Positions 12,101-22,900 of a stretch of 64,000 nucleotides of DNA are shown piece after piece. The stretch is taken from contig CM075943.1 in the NCBI GenBank assembly GCA_038030265.1, forward strand, positions 21,576,001 through 21,640,000, read 5' to 3'. Numbering within the stretch: the stretch's first letter is position 1; each line of letters opens with the position of its first letter. Made by a program: the position numbers and the translations under genes. Below the pieces are notes generated by a model, which saw nothing but the letters and a program-made list of their open reading frames with translations, was not told where the DNA came from and searched no databases. The stretch comes from Corythucha ciliata. Its lineage: Eukaryota > Arthropoda > Insecta > Hemiptera > Tingidae.

Positions 12101-15100
12101 TTCTTCAGGAGCTGTGCTTTCACTGTTTTTGTGTACGGGCGATATTCAAATCAAAACTGTAAAACGACAGTTGTTTTCTAATCGCTATAAGAGACTCACA
12201 GTCACACTTTTTCAAGGGAGTAGAGAAACTGTGGGTGTAAGAGAATCTGCTTGACACTTTGCCAATAGTATACTTCATTACTCGGTACCTAGTCTCGGAC
12301 GATTGAACCGATCAATTTTTGAACCAACTATTTAAAAATTCATTCTCCCCACGACTGTATTCCTTAGCGTTTCAAAGTTAATACAGTTGCATCCTCTACC
12401 CCCATCAAAGTCTGGAACTATGATTGGCACTATGAGCTTCACCTTCAAGCGTTCGCCAGTCGCTAGGGGCTGTGGGCCCCTGTACCGCAGAAAATCTCAG
12501 GAGTGTCATCTCGCAGACCATAAAAAACGTCCTGAGAATGATCCGGATTTTTCAAACGGTGGACTCCCGGACTATAATAAAAACTAGCCGACAAAACAAC
12601 AGAAAATGACTTATTCTGAGAACGAAAAGGAATTCCAAAAAAATTGAGCATTTTGGTATCTAATCACGTGCCCAAGCTCAGGTTTTCCTCCAGGCATCTC
12701 GTTATGTAAGCCCTGTGACGAGCATGCATCATATCACTTGGAGTTCGCTTTGCAAACCACTCTCTCTGGTGCTATGATTTTATCGATTGTTCCTTGTGAT
12801 GAGCATTTAAATCTAGAAATGAAGTAATCGGTGAGTGTACATTGTCGACAAGCCATGTGTAACCAGTACCGTACTGACAAGGGAGAGGACCGCTATTTTC
12901 TCAATGGGGCCTTCGAAAAGCTTAAAGATGATAAAATAGGGATTTTTATGATGTGATAAACTCGCCAACTCGCTTCTAAAATCGATTTTTTTCAAAAACA
13001 CCGTATCTCTTGTCCCTACGAAAACATGGAAATAAAGCCGCCTTCACATGCAAACTTTAAGCTGAGCTGTGAGCTTCCACCAATCAGAGCGCTCCGCACT
13101 GTGGACTGGGGCCTCTCTCATTGGTAGAAGCCTACTGCTCAGCTTTTTAAAGCTTGCATGTTGAGCCTTTAAATTGAGAAAATGAGCTAACTAGTGGCTG
13201 AAATTGAGCTAAAGCGCGCATTCATAGCCGAAATTGCAAAAAATCTCGGATGCACGACGAAAATTGAGAGAAAAAAACCCACAATTTGGGTCTAAAATCC
13301 AGAAAAAGATGTCCCAGAATTCATGGCTTAAACTGAGAAGAATCTCTAAAATTTTCGTCTATAAAACACCATACTTCCATCCCCTATTGGTAACATGGAA
13401 GTAAAAATTGAGGAAAAGCGCTAATTCACAGCTGAATTGAGAAAAACGCTAATTCCGGGGTAAAACTAGAGCGAAAAATTAGTTGATAGAAACACCAATT
13501 CTTGATAGAACTGAGAAAATGCGCTAATTCGCTGCTAAGATTGAAAAAAAGTGCTCATTCGCGGCTAAAATTGAGGAAAAGTGCTAATTCAGAGTTGAAA
13601 TCAAGAAAACGCCAACTCACGGATTCTTGGGACAACTTCGTAACTAAAATTGAGATGAATCGTTAAATATTAACGCGGCTATAACTGAGAAAAAGCGCTG
13701 TTTCGCGGATGGGAATTCGCGAATAAAACGGTGAAAAACGAAAATTCACGGCTAAAAATGGGAAAAATAGCTAATTCGCGGATAAAATTGTGATGAACAC
13801 AAACATGCCGGCTGTAATGGAGAAGCATCGCCAATTGGCGGGTGAAATGAAGAAAAATTGCTTATTTGTGGATAAGATTTGTGGCGTTTTCCATCAATGC
13901 AATACACTTGTGTTGTGTAAGTTTTCCCACCCGTCCTCTATGAATCGAAACATATGTTTATAGTAGGGGAGCCCACGATGCTAAATGGGGATTTACTCGA
14001 GCGTCGTAGAGACCTATTGGGTTGCAAAGCTTAGTTGATAAAAAGATAAAATAGTTGTGTGTGTCGGGGCTGTCTGTATACGGTCTGGCAACCCTTTTGA
14101 TCTCATCCCAACTTGAGTTTTGTGCGGATGGTCGCATAAATGAAACGAATTTTCCCTTTATAGTGAAAACCAGTGAGATTCCGGACGAAAAATTGCCAGT
14201 TTCCGGTTAATGAACCAGGGTAAAGCACCATTGTCGCTTTTTTTCTGAAGCGAAATGTTAGTCGCACAGCACTAAAATCGTGTTGTAAGGCGTCATTGAT
14301 AGTTTTGAGGTTTTGAGCCCCAAAAATTCCGGTTCTGCAAAAATATTGACTTCATTAAGAAAAAATTGCATCCAAGGTGTGGTCCATTCTCCGTTTCGTT
14401 CTCAGACCTTCAGCTACCTGAGCTACTCGGTCCTGGTCTCATCAGCCCGGCAATTAAACGGAGTACGGAGCCGATGGACCGCCCCTCACCGGGAACGGAG
14501 GTGCTACTGCACTACGATCCCCGCGCCCGGTGCGGCGCTCCACCCGACCCAGCAAAACCGAGTCATTGAGGACGTGGCTCACCAGGACTGATAAGACCCG
14601 CGAGGGTGAAACGGTGACTGGGGATGTTGTGGCTAGGCGCCACGGCCGAGTTCAATAAAGAACGACAAGGATGTTGGGGGCAGGACCCACCAAACAATCA
14701 CGATAAAATTGCACCGCAGGTGCGGTCCAGTCAGCTGGGTCGGGTGGAGCGCCGGCGGCGGGGATCATAGTGCAGTGGCACCTCCGTTCCCGGTGAGGGG
14801 CGGTCCATCGACTCCGTACTCGGTTCAATTGCCGGGCTGATGAGACCAGGACCGAGTAGCTCAGGTTGATGGTCTGGACCGCATCTTCGGTGTAATTTTT
14901 CTGTGATTGTTTATGGGTCCTCCCCCAACATCCTTGTCGTTCTTAATTGACTAAGTTACCAGGGTGATTTTCCTGGCTGCATTCGTGGATGTTAGTAAGG
15001 ACTCCGGCAGAAAAGCCGTTACTCGGTGGGCGTAAATAACTGTTACATATTCGAATACGTAGCAAGGGCGTAGCCAGAGGAGGCAGGGGAAAGCAGCTGC

Positions 15101-18100
15101 CCACCCCTAGATACTATCGGAACATACAAATCCTCCAGGGTCGCCACATTTTGTTTCGTTGACGCTCATTAAAAAATCATTTCTCGGATTTCGCTCACAA
15201 AAAAAAAACAATTTCGAGGATTTTTTGCGCCATAACAATACATTTGCAGATCTGACCCAACTAAATAAAGCAAATGTCTCAGATTCAGCTTTGTAAATAT
15301 CCCATTTTTGCGAATTTTTCTCGCAAAAACGTTTTGCGAAAATGAATTTCGCGGGGTTGGCGCTTGCAAAACGCGATTGCACGCATTTTGCCCTCAAAAA
15401 CCATTTCCGCGCATTTGGCACTCGCTTGAACCAATTACTCAAATTTCGAAATCAAGAAAACATCAATTGGCGGATTTTTTCCTGGAAGACCGTGAGTTTC
15501 TGTGGCCGAAAATAAATTTCGTGGGGTTGCCTGATTCAACAACCATTTTGCGGATTTCTCGTACCAAATAATGGCGCAACTAAGTGGTCGGTAGTAGCGC
15601 TTCAAAGTGGCCCAAAGGGTGAAAACTTCAATTTTGGGTTTAAAAACATCAGTTTCGTGGTAAAACCACCGGTCCCGGGGGGGGGGGGGATATGTTTCAT
15701 TTTTAGGGAAACCTGTCAAATTTGTAGCGTTTTTAGGAAATGCTCAGCTCCAGAGAGGAATTTTATGTAAATGGAAAACGCTATTACTTCACGGGTAAAA
15801 TCACCATTATTGTCTGACAATTTTCAGTTTTGATGTAACACGTCAGCACTAGGAAATCTTTAGTTTTGGAGGATTTCATCTCGAAGTCTTAGTCCAATAC
15901 TAAAGATTTCGCGCCACAGCTGCCAAGGTAGTCAAAGTTGAAGATTTTACTACAATAACGGTGATTTTACCCTTGAACTTTTGACATTTTTTCTTCAAAA
16001 TGAAAATTTTACCCCAGAACTGGTGGTTTTACCACAAAAAAGAAGTTTTTCAACCCGAAATTCAAGTTTGTACCGTAAAACAATTATCAGAAAAATGAAG
16101 TTTTCTCTACGAAACTGCCGGTTTCACCCTTGGAATAAATTTAGTGGTTTTACCTCAAAACTCGAATTTTTGTCAGATTTTTCATGACACAGTCGTTTGT
16201 TTTGGCGTAAAATCATCCGTTTTAGGAAAAACGTCAGTTATGGTGTGAAATGTTCAGTTTTGGAGTGGAACTGCCAGTTTTAGGGTTAAATCATTAGTTA
16301 AGGGGTAACGCGTGAGTTTTTTTTTTTTTTGGAATGAAATAGTTAGTTTTGGGATCAAAACGACAGTTTTTGTAGTGAAATCCTACGAAAAACACTTCCG
16401 GGTTTGGAGTAAAACCGTCAGTTTTAGAGTAAAACATCAAATTTTCTGATTATAGGGAGTTATTGCATAAGCGTTTGACGCTTAACGTTAACGGTTACAT
16501 ACAACATCCCCAGTTCCCGTTTCACCCTCGCGGGTCTTATCAGTCCTGGTGAGCCACGTCCTCCCTGACTCGGTTTTGCTGGGTAGGGTGGAGCGCCGCG
16601 CCGGGCGCGGGGATCGTAGTGCAGTAGCACCTCCGTTCCCGGTGAGGGGCGGTCCATCGGCTCCGTACTCCGCTTAATTGCCGGGCTGATGAGACCAGGA
16701 CCGAGTAGCTCAGGTAGCTGAAGGTCTGAGAACGAAACGGAGAATGGACCACACCTTGGATGCAATTTTTTCTTAATGAAGTCAATATTTTTGCAGAACC
16801 GGAATTTTTGGGGCTCAAAACCTCAAAACTATCAATGACGCCTTACAACACGATTTTACTGCTGTGCGACTAACATTTCGCTTCAGAAAAAAAGCGACAA
16901 TGGTGCTTTACCTTGGTTCTTTAACCGGAAACTAGCAATTTTTCGTCCGGAATCTCACTGGTTTTCACTATAAAGGGAAAATTCGTTTCATTTATGCGAC
17001 CATCCGCACAAAACTCAAGTTGGGATGAGATCAAAAATTGAAAATGAAAAGCCCCCCCCCCCCAAGGGTTGCCAGACCGTATACAGACAGTCCCGACACA
17101 CAGAACGCGAAAAACCATGACAACGTGGGCGGGGTATACCATGACCCCGTCGCCTTCGGTGTGGCGGGGCATTTCCTTTAGAAGAAAAAGTAGGAGATGG
17201 AACAGAGAAATATATTATGCGACTATATGAGACGACGTAACGAGGAATATACCATTTACGTAGGTATTTTTCTCAATTTCTACCACGAAGTTACTTTTGG
17301 AAACCGCAAGATGGCGTTTTCTCACTTTTAACTACGAATGAGCGCTTTTTCTCAGTTTTAGCTTTGAATTAGCTCTTTTTCTCAATTTTTCCCGCGAGTT
17401 AGTACATTCTCCCAATTTTAGCTGTGAATCAGCGCTTTTTCCTAACTTTTAGCCATGAATTAGATATTTTTTCCAAATAAGGCCACGAAGTTGCCTCAAG
17501 AATCCACGAATTAGCGTTTTCTCAATTTGCAGATGCACTTTCTCATAGCGATTTCCATTCAACTCAGTACACAAGTGTAAAGCAATGTCCTCCATAATAG
17601 TAGGGGAGCCCAAGAGGGGATTTCGGGATTTACTCAAGCGCGTCAGATTAACATACTGCGGATACCTTGTACCTAGTAGAGTATCTCCCCCAAATATGAG
17701 CCCTATAAATGTGGCCGCCCGTCAAGGATAAAACGTCAGATTAGTAAAAAAAAATTGATCATCAGACATTCTCGAGCGCGTCAGATTAAGGAAGTGGGAA
17801 TTAATTACAATCTAAAAAGTCTATATTCCACTAATCTGACAATTTAAGAGTGACGCAAAGACGGAGGAGGTCTAAAAACTTGTAAAAAAAAAAAACGTCA
17901 TCTTGACATTCTCGAGCGTGGCTAATTTTTTTTTATTTTGAAGGGAATAATTCAAGGATAACGAAAAATATCTAATCTGACGATTTCCATAAGCCGAAAT
18001 AGAAAAAAATCGTCGATAAAGTTTAGTCATTATTCAACTCTTGGGGCCAATTCAGTAAAACTTAGCGCCCACCCGTCTTGTGTGAAACATATGTTCCAAT

Positions 18101-18825
18101 TCGGGAGAACGGGTGGATAGCGCCGGCGCTAAATTTTACTGAATAGGTTGCCATATGTGTTGAATAATTAAGTTTTAAAAAATTGCGCTTTTCTCTCTCA
18201 TATCAGTTGAATAATGTTATCATTATTCAACTATTGTAGAAAAAGGTCCTTTACATCACAATTTCAGTTAACCTCAACTTACTCTAGTCTCAACTACTCA
18301 ACTAACAGCGTAAAATGAAACCTGAAGTCCATGAGAATGGGGGATTATGTTCTAAGAAAGCCAAAAATCATTTTGCCCCTTGATTTATGTTAGAAAAAAC
18401 AAGTAGAGGTATCTATGCTTTGAAGAATTAGAGAGATGTTTTTGTTTACGGAGCTAGAGCATCTAAAACCTCCATCCTGACATTTGAGCTTCTTTCAGTA
18501 TGTAATCCAGCCGTCGAAACAGAGTGTGTGTTTTAAAATGAAATGACGCAAAAAGGCCACACGTTCAAAAAAATAGTTATGTGATGCTAGGAATGCCCAC
18601 CTTTTTCTCCAATTTGGGGTTCTGGTTGACGTTTCCATGTTCAACAATAATAATAATAGTAATAATTAATAGACGGTAGTGAGCCCCTCAATCAAAGCTT
18701 TCTACCAAGCCATAGTGCTTGACGCCATACTGAGCGGTCCAAGCGACCTATTTGTGACATGTCTCTTGTTTTTATTACAGAATCCTATTCGATTTTGGCG
18801 ATCACGGGCTCTGGAGGAATCGTAA
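9148..18825 (+). CDS. Mtx1: Metaxin-1, mitochondrial outer-membrane import/SAM-associated protein
   Basis: Exons: 9148-9225, 9288-9437, 9508-9611, 9679-9844, 9913-10147, 10212-10360, then a proposed last exon 18781-18825. Phases agree throughout and give about 308 aa (human MTX1 317). Visible family marks: WPGDWGLPSVD near the N-terminus (thioredoxin-like half), LLEDKLLPALQYYMWVD and ISFPFNLYYPKTFQS (GST-C-like half), SRTSSLDATLYAYLAPL, and a C-terminal membrane segment near residues 273-293 (FLMALVTTVAMMGYAVTTGL), as expected for a tail-anchored outer-membrane protein. Metaxins work with SAM50 in beta-barrel insertion and in mitochondrial transport. The last exon follows an excellent acceptor (tttttattacag), joins in phase 0 and adds NPIRFWRSRALEES. 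Alternatively, translation runs on past 10360 to a TGA at 10421-10423, with an AATAAA at 10543; then the gene is only 1.3 kb. Identity is firm; the 3' end is less so. Confidence 0.9.
10424..10864. other. Start of metaxin intron 6 (or 3' flank), with hairpin
   Basis: AATAAA at 10543-10548 could end a short metaxin transcript. A perfect hairpin lies at 10646-10678 (arms gtagtgcattttt and its complement). Otherwise nothing recognised. Confidence 0.5.
10865..10986. mobile_element. MITE, family M1, copy 1
   Basis: Imperfect foldback of about 120 bp. The termini are ggcaattcaataac at the left and ttactgaataggtcgcc at the right, each next to a gccggcgc block; the core has cccacccgtcttgt. A sister copy is at 18043-18152. 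No coding capacity. Confidence 0.75.
11505..12035 (-). pseudogene. Fragment of insect-type repetitive protein with Cys-rich tail
   Basis: Read on the minus strand from about 12035 the frame gives LPPTEAAARQHSFRTYHQVQ, a stop, then GWKRNKNGLIPVTTLEPPAP, ERLLRLISCTCKKG; after a frameshift near 11815 it continues as TKACGCKKAGLNCSVICRN and an acidic tail ending GTAKRRRVH with a stop at 11505-11507. The spacing of the Cys residues (CxCKKxGLxCSxxCxxC) recalls a tail I associate with many uncharacterised, mobile-element-linked insect proteins; its function is unknown to me. It is broken by a stop and a frameshift and sits in the metaxin intron, so I call it a pseudogene. Confidence 0.6.
12040..13030. 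other. Metaxin intron 6, no recognised feature
   Basis: Mixed-composition DNA without a sustained reading frame, tandem repeat or terminal repeat that I can recognise. Confidence 0.4.
13032..13172. mobile_element. Foldback MITE, about 140 bp
   Basis: Left end gccttcacatgcaaacttta and right end taaagcttgcatgttgagcc are imperfect inverted repeats. Inside, gctgagc/gctcagc and ccaccaat/attggtag also pair, so the whole element can fold. Confidence 0.7.
13180..13890 (+). repeat. Degenerate 30 bp tandem array (family B)
   Basis: The unit is about 30 bp: ctaattcgcggctaaaattg followed by agaaaaagcg. About twenty diverged units are present, all in this orientation. Confidence 0.8.
14058..14640 (+). 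repeat. GC-rich dispersed repeat, fullest copy (+ orientation)
   Basis: About 570 bp, nearly identical in inverted orientation to 16508-17101. The 3' half is GC-rich (gatccccgcgcccggtgcgg) and ends with ctcaccaggactgataagac and a hairpin plus GAAAC at 14588-14612. Open frames across it (for example 14366-14569) are conserved between copies only because the DNA is; I see no protein family. It may be the non-coding end of a retroelement. Confidence 0.65.
14660..14950 (-). repeat. GC-rich dispersed repeat, partial inverted copy
   Basis: On the minus strand this matches the central part of 14400-14560 (gatccccgccgccggcgctc, caccgggaacggaggtg). With its neighbour it forms a head-to-head arrangement; caaggatgttggggg at about 14668 and its complement near 14930 mark the inverted ends. 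Confidence 0.6.
15064..15570 (+). repeat. Family D repeat followed by family A-like units
   Basis: 15064-15250 matches 6290-6480 (see that entry). From about 15250 to 15570 units resembling family A continue (gcgaaaatgaatttcgcggg). No coding sequence. Confidence 0.55.
15600..16445. repeat. Family C tandem array with an orientation switch and a short MITE
   Basis: ~22 bp units run plus-wise at 15600-15900 (taaaaacatcagtttcgtgg), minus-wise at about 15950-16190, then plus-wise again at 16200-16440. A 59 bp copy of MITE family M2 (tagcgttttt ... atggaaaacgcta) sits inside at 15725-15783. A g10 run is at about 15677. Confidence 0.7.
16452..16500. mobile_element. Solo terminus of the 54464-55052 TIR element
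   Basis: gggagttattgcataagcgt and the following gacgcttaacgttaacggtt match the terminal repeat of the element at 54464-55052. Only one end is present; it abuts the inverted GC-rich repeat. Confidence 0.6.
16501..17101 (-). repeat. GC-rich dispersed repeat, inverted copy
   Basis: Reverse complement of 14058-14625 with few differences and a long C tract (about 17050-17063) that the plus copy lacks. It carries the same hairpin core at 16519-16543. The two copies form an inverted pair with a spacer of about 1.9 kb. Confidence 0.7.
17270..17540 (-). repeat. Family B array, minus orientation
   Basis: Units read gcgctttttctcagttttag, the complement of the array at 13180-13890. Confidence 0.7.
17600..17935 (+). 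repeat. Tandem repeat with ~140 bp period
   Basis: gagcgcgtcagattaa or its variants begin near 17633, 17772 and 17912, about 139-140 bp apart, each following a gacattct or similar stretch and an A-rich tract. Confidence 0.55.
18043..18152. mobile_element. MITE, family M1, copy 2
   Basis: Left ggccaattcagtaaaactta, right taaattttactgaataggtt with gccggcgc; core cacccgtcttgt ... gaacgggtg. Sister of 10865-10986. Confidence 0.78.
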
Positions 18826-19907
18826 GAAAATTTTGAAGACGTCTCCTAGTTTATTATTCGGCGGTCTTAGAAGCATAATTTTGTCGTTCCTCGTTCGTTT
18901 GTACCTAAAATTTCCAGGTAGAGAGGGTAAACTCTGTCAAAATAAAAATTGAATTCGTTACTTTTTCTTTCTTTTATTTTTTTTCTCCATAATTCCACAT
19001 TACCTTAAGGGAAACGGGAAGCTGTTTTTTGGTTGGTACATTCTTTCAACTGATAAATATTGTCAGAACACATCATTGAAATTGAACAAAAAAAGAAATG
19101 GATTGTAAGGAAGCGAAACGAAGAAGAATTATTGTCTTTTGTTTACACGGCAAAATATTGTTCTTGAACTATTGTCAAACATCACTTTTTTTTTCTTTAT
19201 CATTAAAACCACGAAACGGACAATTTTTTAAACAATGAAAACAATTTGTTGCTTCTTAAACAAACAGGCCACGGCATGATATGTGTTCAATAGTTACAAT
19301 CCATTTGTTAGAGCAATTGCTGCCCCGATTTCTTTTGAATTACAAAAAGCTGATGAAATGTGGGCAGCTGTCTTTCGTTTTTTTAGATTTTTTTTTTAGG
19401 TTTTATTTTTATAAGTTTTTTTTTTAATTTTATTTTTTTTGTTTTTTTTCTTCAAGTCAACGTCGACTAGATAAACAGACTTTTAATTTTACACTTTTCT
19501 TTTGGAAAAAACCACAATGAAAACAAACAGTCTTTCTTTCTTTTTATTTTAATTTTAATGAAAAAAATTCTTGCCTGCCAGAAAATGATTCTCGCCCATG
19601 TTTTCGTTTCTTAAATTGTAGATCACAGTTCTTTTTTTTTCCTTATATAAACTAAACTTTTCAAGAGTAGTAAAGGGCGAGATTCGACTAGGAAACAAAA
19701 CATACCCTTCGAACGCGATGAGTGATCTAGAAGGAAGAAGTTTGTTAATGCGTGAGAGGCGAGACAAGAAATTGAAAAATGTGATCCTACGGCCACACTA
19801 CAAGGGCCTGTATTAGGAGGGGGGGGGGAAGTTATGGGATGGATCTCAGAGACGAAACGTTTGATGAGGAAAGGAGTGGAGGGGATTACACAGGATGCTT
19901 TACCCGC
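18826..19907. other. Overlapping 3' UTR zone of convergent metaxin-1 and GLD-2
   Basis: This 1.08 kb between two stop codons is AT-rich, single-copy in appearance and free of the repeat arrays. AATAAA for metaxin is at 18941-18946. Candidate poly(A) signals for GLD-2 on the other strand are the tttatt matches at 18973-18978 and 19402-19407, in T-rich stretches. UTR extents are inferred. Confidence 0.55.
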
Positions 19908-22900
19908 TTAATTTAAATTATTATAACTTAGAAAATTCGAAGCGTTGAGCTCTGGGCTAAAAATTGACTTCAGCGACATGGTTCGACCAAGAGCGAGTGC
20001 CGACTGACTTATGCAGTTGCGAATTGCGAGAAATTTCATCGGGTCGTACACTGAGCGTGCTGTGTTGGTGAGATCAAATGGTTCTGGGAAAACGAAACAT
20101 TTTTTGTTTTTTTGTCCATTAAAAACCTAAAAGGGGTTTTTAAATAGTTCGTTCACAGAGGCGCAGACTTGAGGTTTTGCGGGGAGGGGGGAACTGTTCT
20201 GTCACTTGTTCAGGAACGGGGCGTGTCTATGACTTATAGCAAATCGTTATAAAAGAACAAAACAAAATATTATAATGAAAAAAAAGTCACAAAGGAAATG
20301 ATACGGACAAAAATACATCGCGAATAAAAAGCATCTCATGTCCGAATGAAACTTAATCATCGCATAAATTAGATATCAGAGTAACCGGTAGAACAGGGTT
20401 AATAAACCCATGGTACGCACACTGTGGTTCATCGGGTAGTACGCGGCCCAAATGAAATCAATGACAGTAATTCATTTAATTTAGACGGGTTTTTAAGCCT
20501 TATTAACATTTAAATGGAACTTTTGGTGACATGGGAGGATTTTACCACCCCGGGCCTAATTTCATTTTGCCGTCCCATGCGTCTAGTCCCCCCCCTCTTC
20601 TGCTGTCTTTCTCCAAGTCTTGTGCAGTCGAGCAAGTAAAGAGAGACACTGCATGGGGTGGCCAACGCGGGACCCGCGGGCCAAAAAGTGGCCCGCCCAA
20701 GGCCTGCAGTGGTAAATTATCCTTTTTTAATGTTGGATTTTGGCACCCCTCGAATTTTTTGTGCAAATGAAAAACGCTACAAATGCTCGCATCCTCGTGG
20801 GCGGCTATAATTGAGAAGGCGCACTTATGTGATGTTCTTGGGGCAAGTAAGCGGATAAAAGTTTGGAAAGTGCTAATATTCGTGCCAGACCAAAATTGAA
20901 AAAAACGTTAATTTGGGGGGAGAGAAAAAGTGCTGAATCACGGATAAAATTAAGAAAAATACGCATCTAATTTACGAGATAAAACGTTACTTCACGGCTA
21001 AAATTGAGAAAAAGCTCTAAAATCGCGGATAAAGTGTAAAAAAAAAGAAAAAAAAAACAACAACTGTAATTCGCGTTTAAAGTTACGAAACACGCTAATT
21101 CACGGCTAAAATAGTGAAAAATCGACAATTCACCGATAGTCCAGTCAACGAATGATTCTAGAAGGAATGAGCGAAAGCAGAAATTTTGACCCCGGAACCA
21201 TGTTTGGACTAGTTAGGAGGTAAACATACTAAAAGTCCCCACCCCTAGGAGGTGAGCCCGAGTGGGTGGAGCACAAAGAAGGTACCATTTTTCGGATTTT
21301 CACTGATATCTCGAAAATAGAGCATCCTAGGCAAAACTTTTGTGATTAGCAATTAAAGCTGACATAAATATCAGAAACTTTTGTCATACGCATGTTTCAC
21401 TAATTCCTAACCGTTCTCGAAATACGTGCCCCGAAAAAGTAAAAATGCCCGAAAAAAATATTTTTATTCCACGTTTTCCGTTGAACATTCTTTTATATCG
21501 TCTAAACCGTTTATCCTAAGAGAAATTCCTCAGGGAGGAAGTTTTAGAGGATTTAATTATCTTTGGAAATTGTGGATACATAAACATATTTATATTGAAC
21601 AGGTCAGAAGTTATACGTTTTAAAAAGGTTGGCCAATTTCAACTTTTTTGGTTGAACTGTTTCCAATCCATTATTTTCTATAGACATTTCTCTCCTGAAG
21701 CCTTCAACTGTGGACAATCAACATGTACAGTGTGGTTTCATGTACTGCCCCCCCCCCTCAAACACGCAATGTACATTCCTGATAAACTTCTCTGCCTTTT
21801 ATCAGTTCATCATTTCAAGGGGTGATGATCTGTGGGAAAGTTGATTGGTGATTGGTGGAGGGGGGATTTCAATGACCTGGGAGGGCTTGCGTAGTCGAAC
21901 AGTGGACCAACGCCGCACGGGATTACGTACCAAAACTGTCAAGTAAAAGTTCGAGGATCTTACTATATTCCAGGAATTTCTGAATTTTACCATTCTTGTA
22001 TTTCTAGTGGTATAAGGAGGGTTAAGTCTCGACAATGTCTGTTTAAGCATTGCGTTGGGTTTAAACGATTTTGTATTCAAAATTCCAAAAATTCTTATTG
22101 GAGTTTAAGCTCCTAAGCTCAGCTTAGAGAACAGAACTTCAAGCCCATGTGTTCGGCCCGGGCCTAAGTCCGAATTTCATGAATCATTTGAACTTTAACG
22201 AACGTCGCTGGTGAACGCTAGGATTCACTGGTAAATGCTAAGATTTACCAGCCGGGGGCTTGTATTTCGAGAACGGTTAGGAATTAATGAAACATGCATA
22301 TGACAAAAGTTTCTGATATTTATGTCAGCTTTAATTGGTGATCACAAAAGTTTTGCCTACGATGCTCTGTTTTCGAGATATCAGAGAAAATCCGAAAAGT
22401 GGTACCTTCTTTGTGGTCCCCCCACTCGGGCTCACCTACCAGGGGCGGGGACTTTTAGTATGTTTACCTCCTAACTAGTCCAAACATGGTTCCGGAGTCA
22501 AACTTTCTGCTTTCACTCATTCCCTCTTGACCACCTTTTTGAACACTCGTTTACTGGACTATGATGGTTTTGAGAAAAAACGCTAATTTGTAGGGGAGCG
22601 CGGGGCATGTTGTCACTAGGGGTAAGTAGGCACCACTGTTCTAGAACTTCCTCTTGTGGTGTTAATGAGCAGGAGAGAGCAGGTTCGTAACCTTCACAGA
22701 TCCTCTACCTGCGACAAGAAATTCAGTTGGTTTGGGGTACTGGTGGTGACAAGAGGCTTGAAAAACTGTTTTTTATCCAAGAGGGTAAAAATTGTTCATC
22801 CTTGTTTTTTATTTCTAGTTAGCCTGAGTAATGTGATGGAGCCAAGTTCAGTGGCCCATTTGAATGAGTAGGACTTAACGTATGTAGCCCACGAGCCGTT

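Noticed and set aside
13180..13890. CRISPR-like regular repeats
   Set aside because: 30 bp spacing is that of contiguous diverged tandem units without unique spacers, in a eukaryotic intron.
14366..14569. Pro-rich frame conserved in two copies (also 16460-16765)
   Set aside because: Both copies are the same dispersed DNA repeat; conservation is at DNA level and other frames are equally open.
16676..16750. Second CTGATGAG...GAAAC combination on the plus strand
   Set aside because: The blocks are separated by about 60 nt without a continuous stem II, so it is not a hammerhead core.
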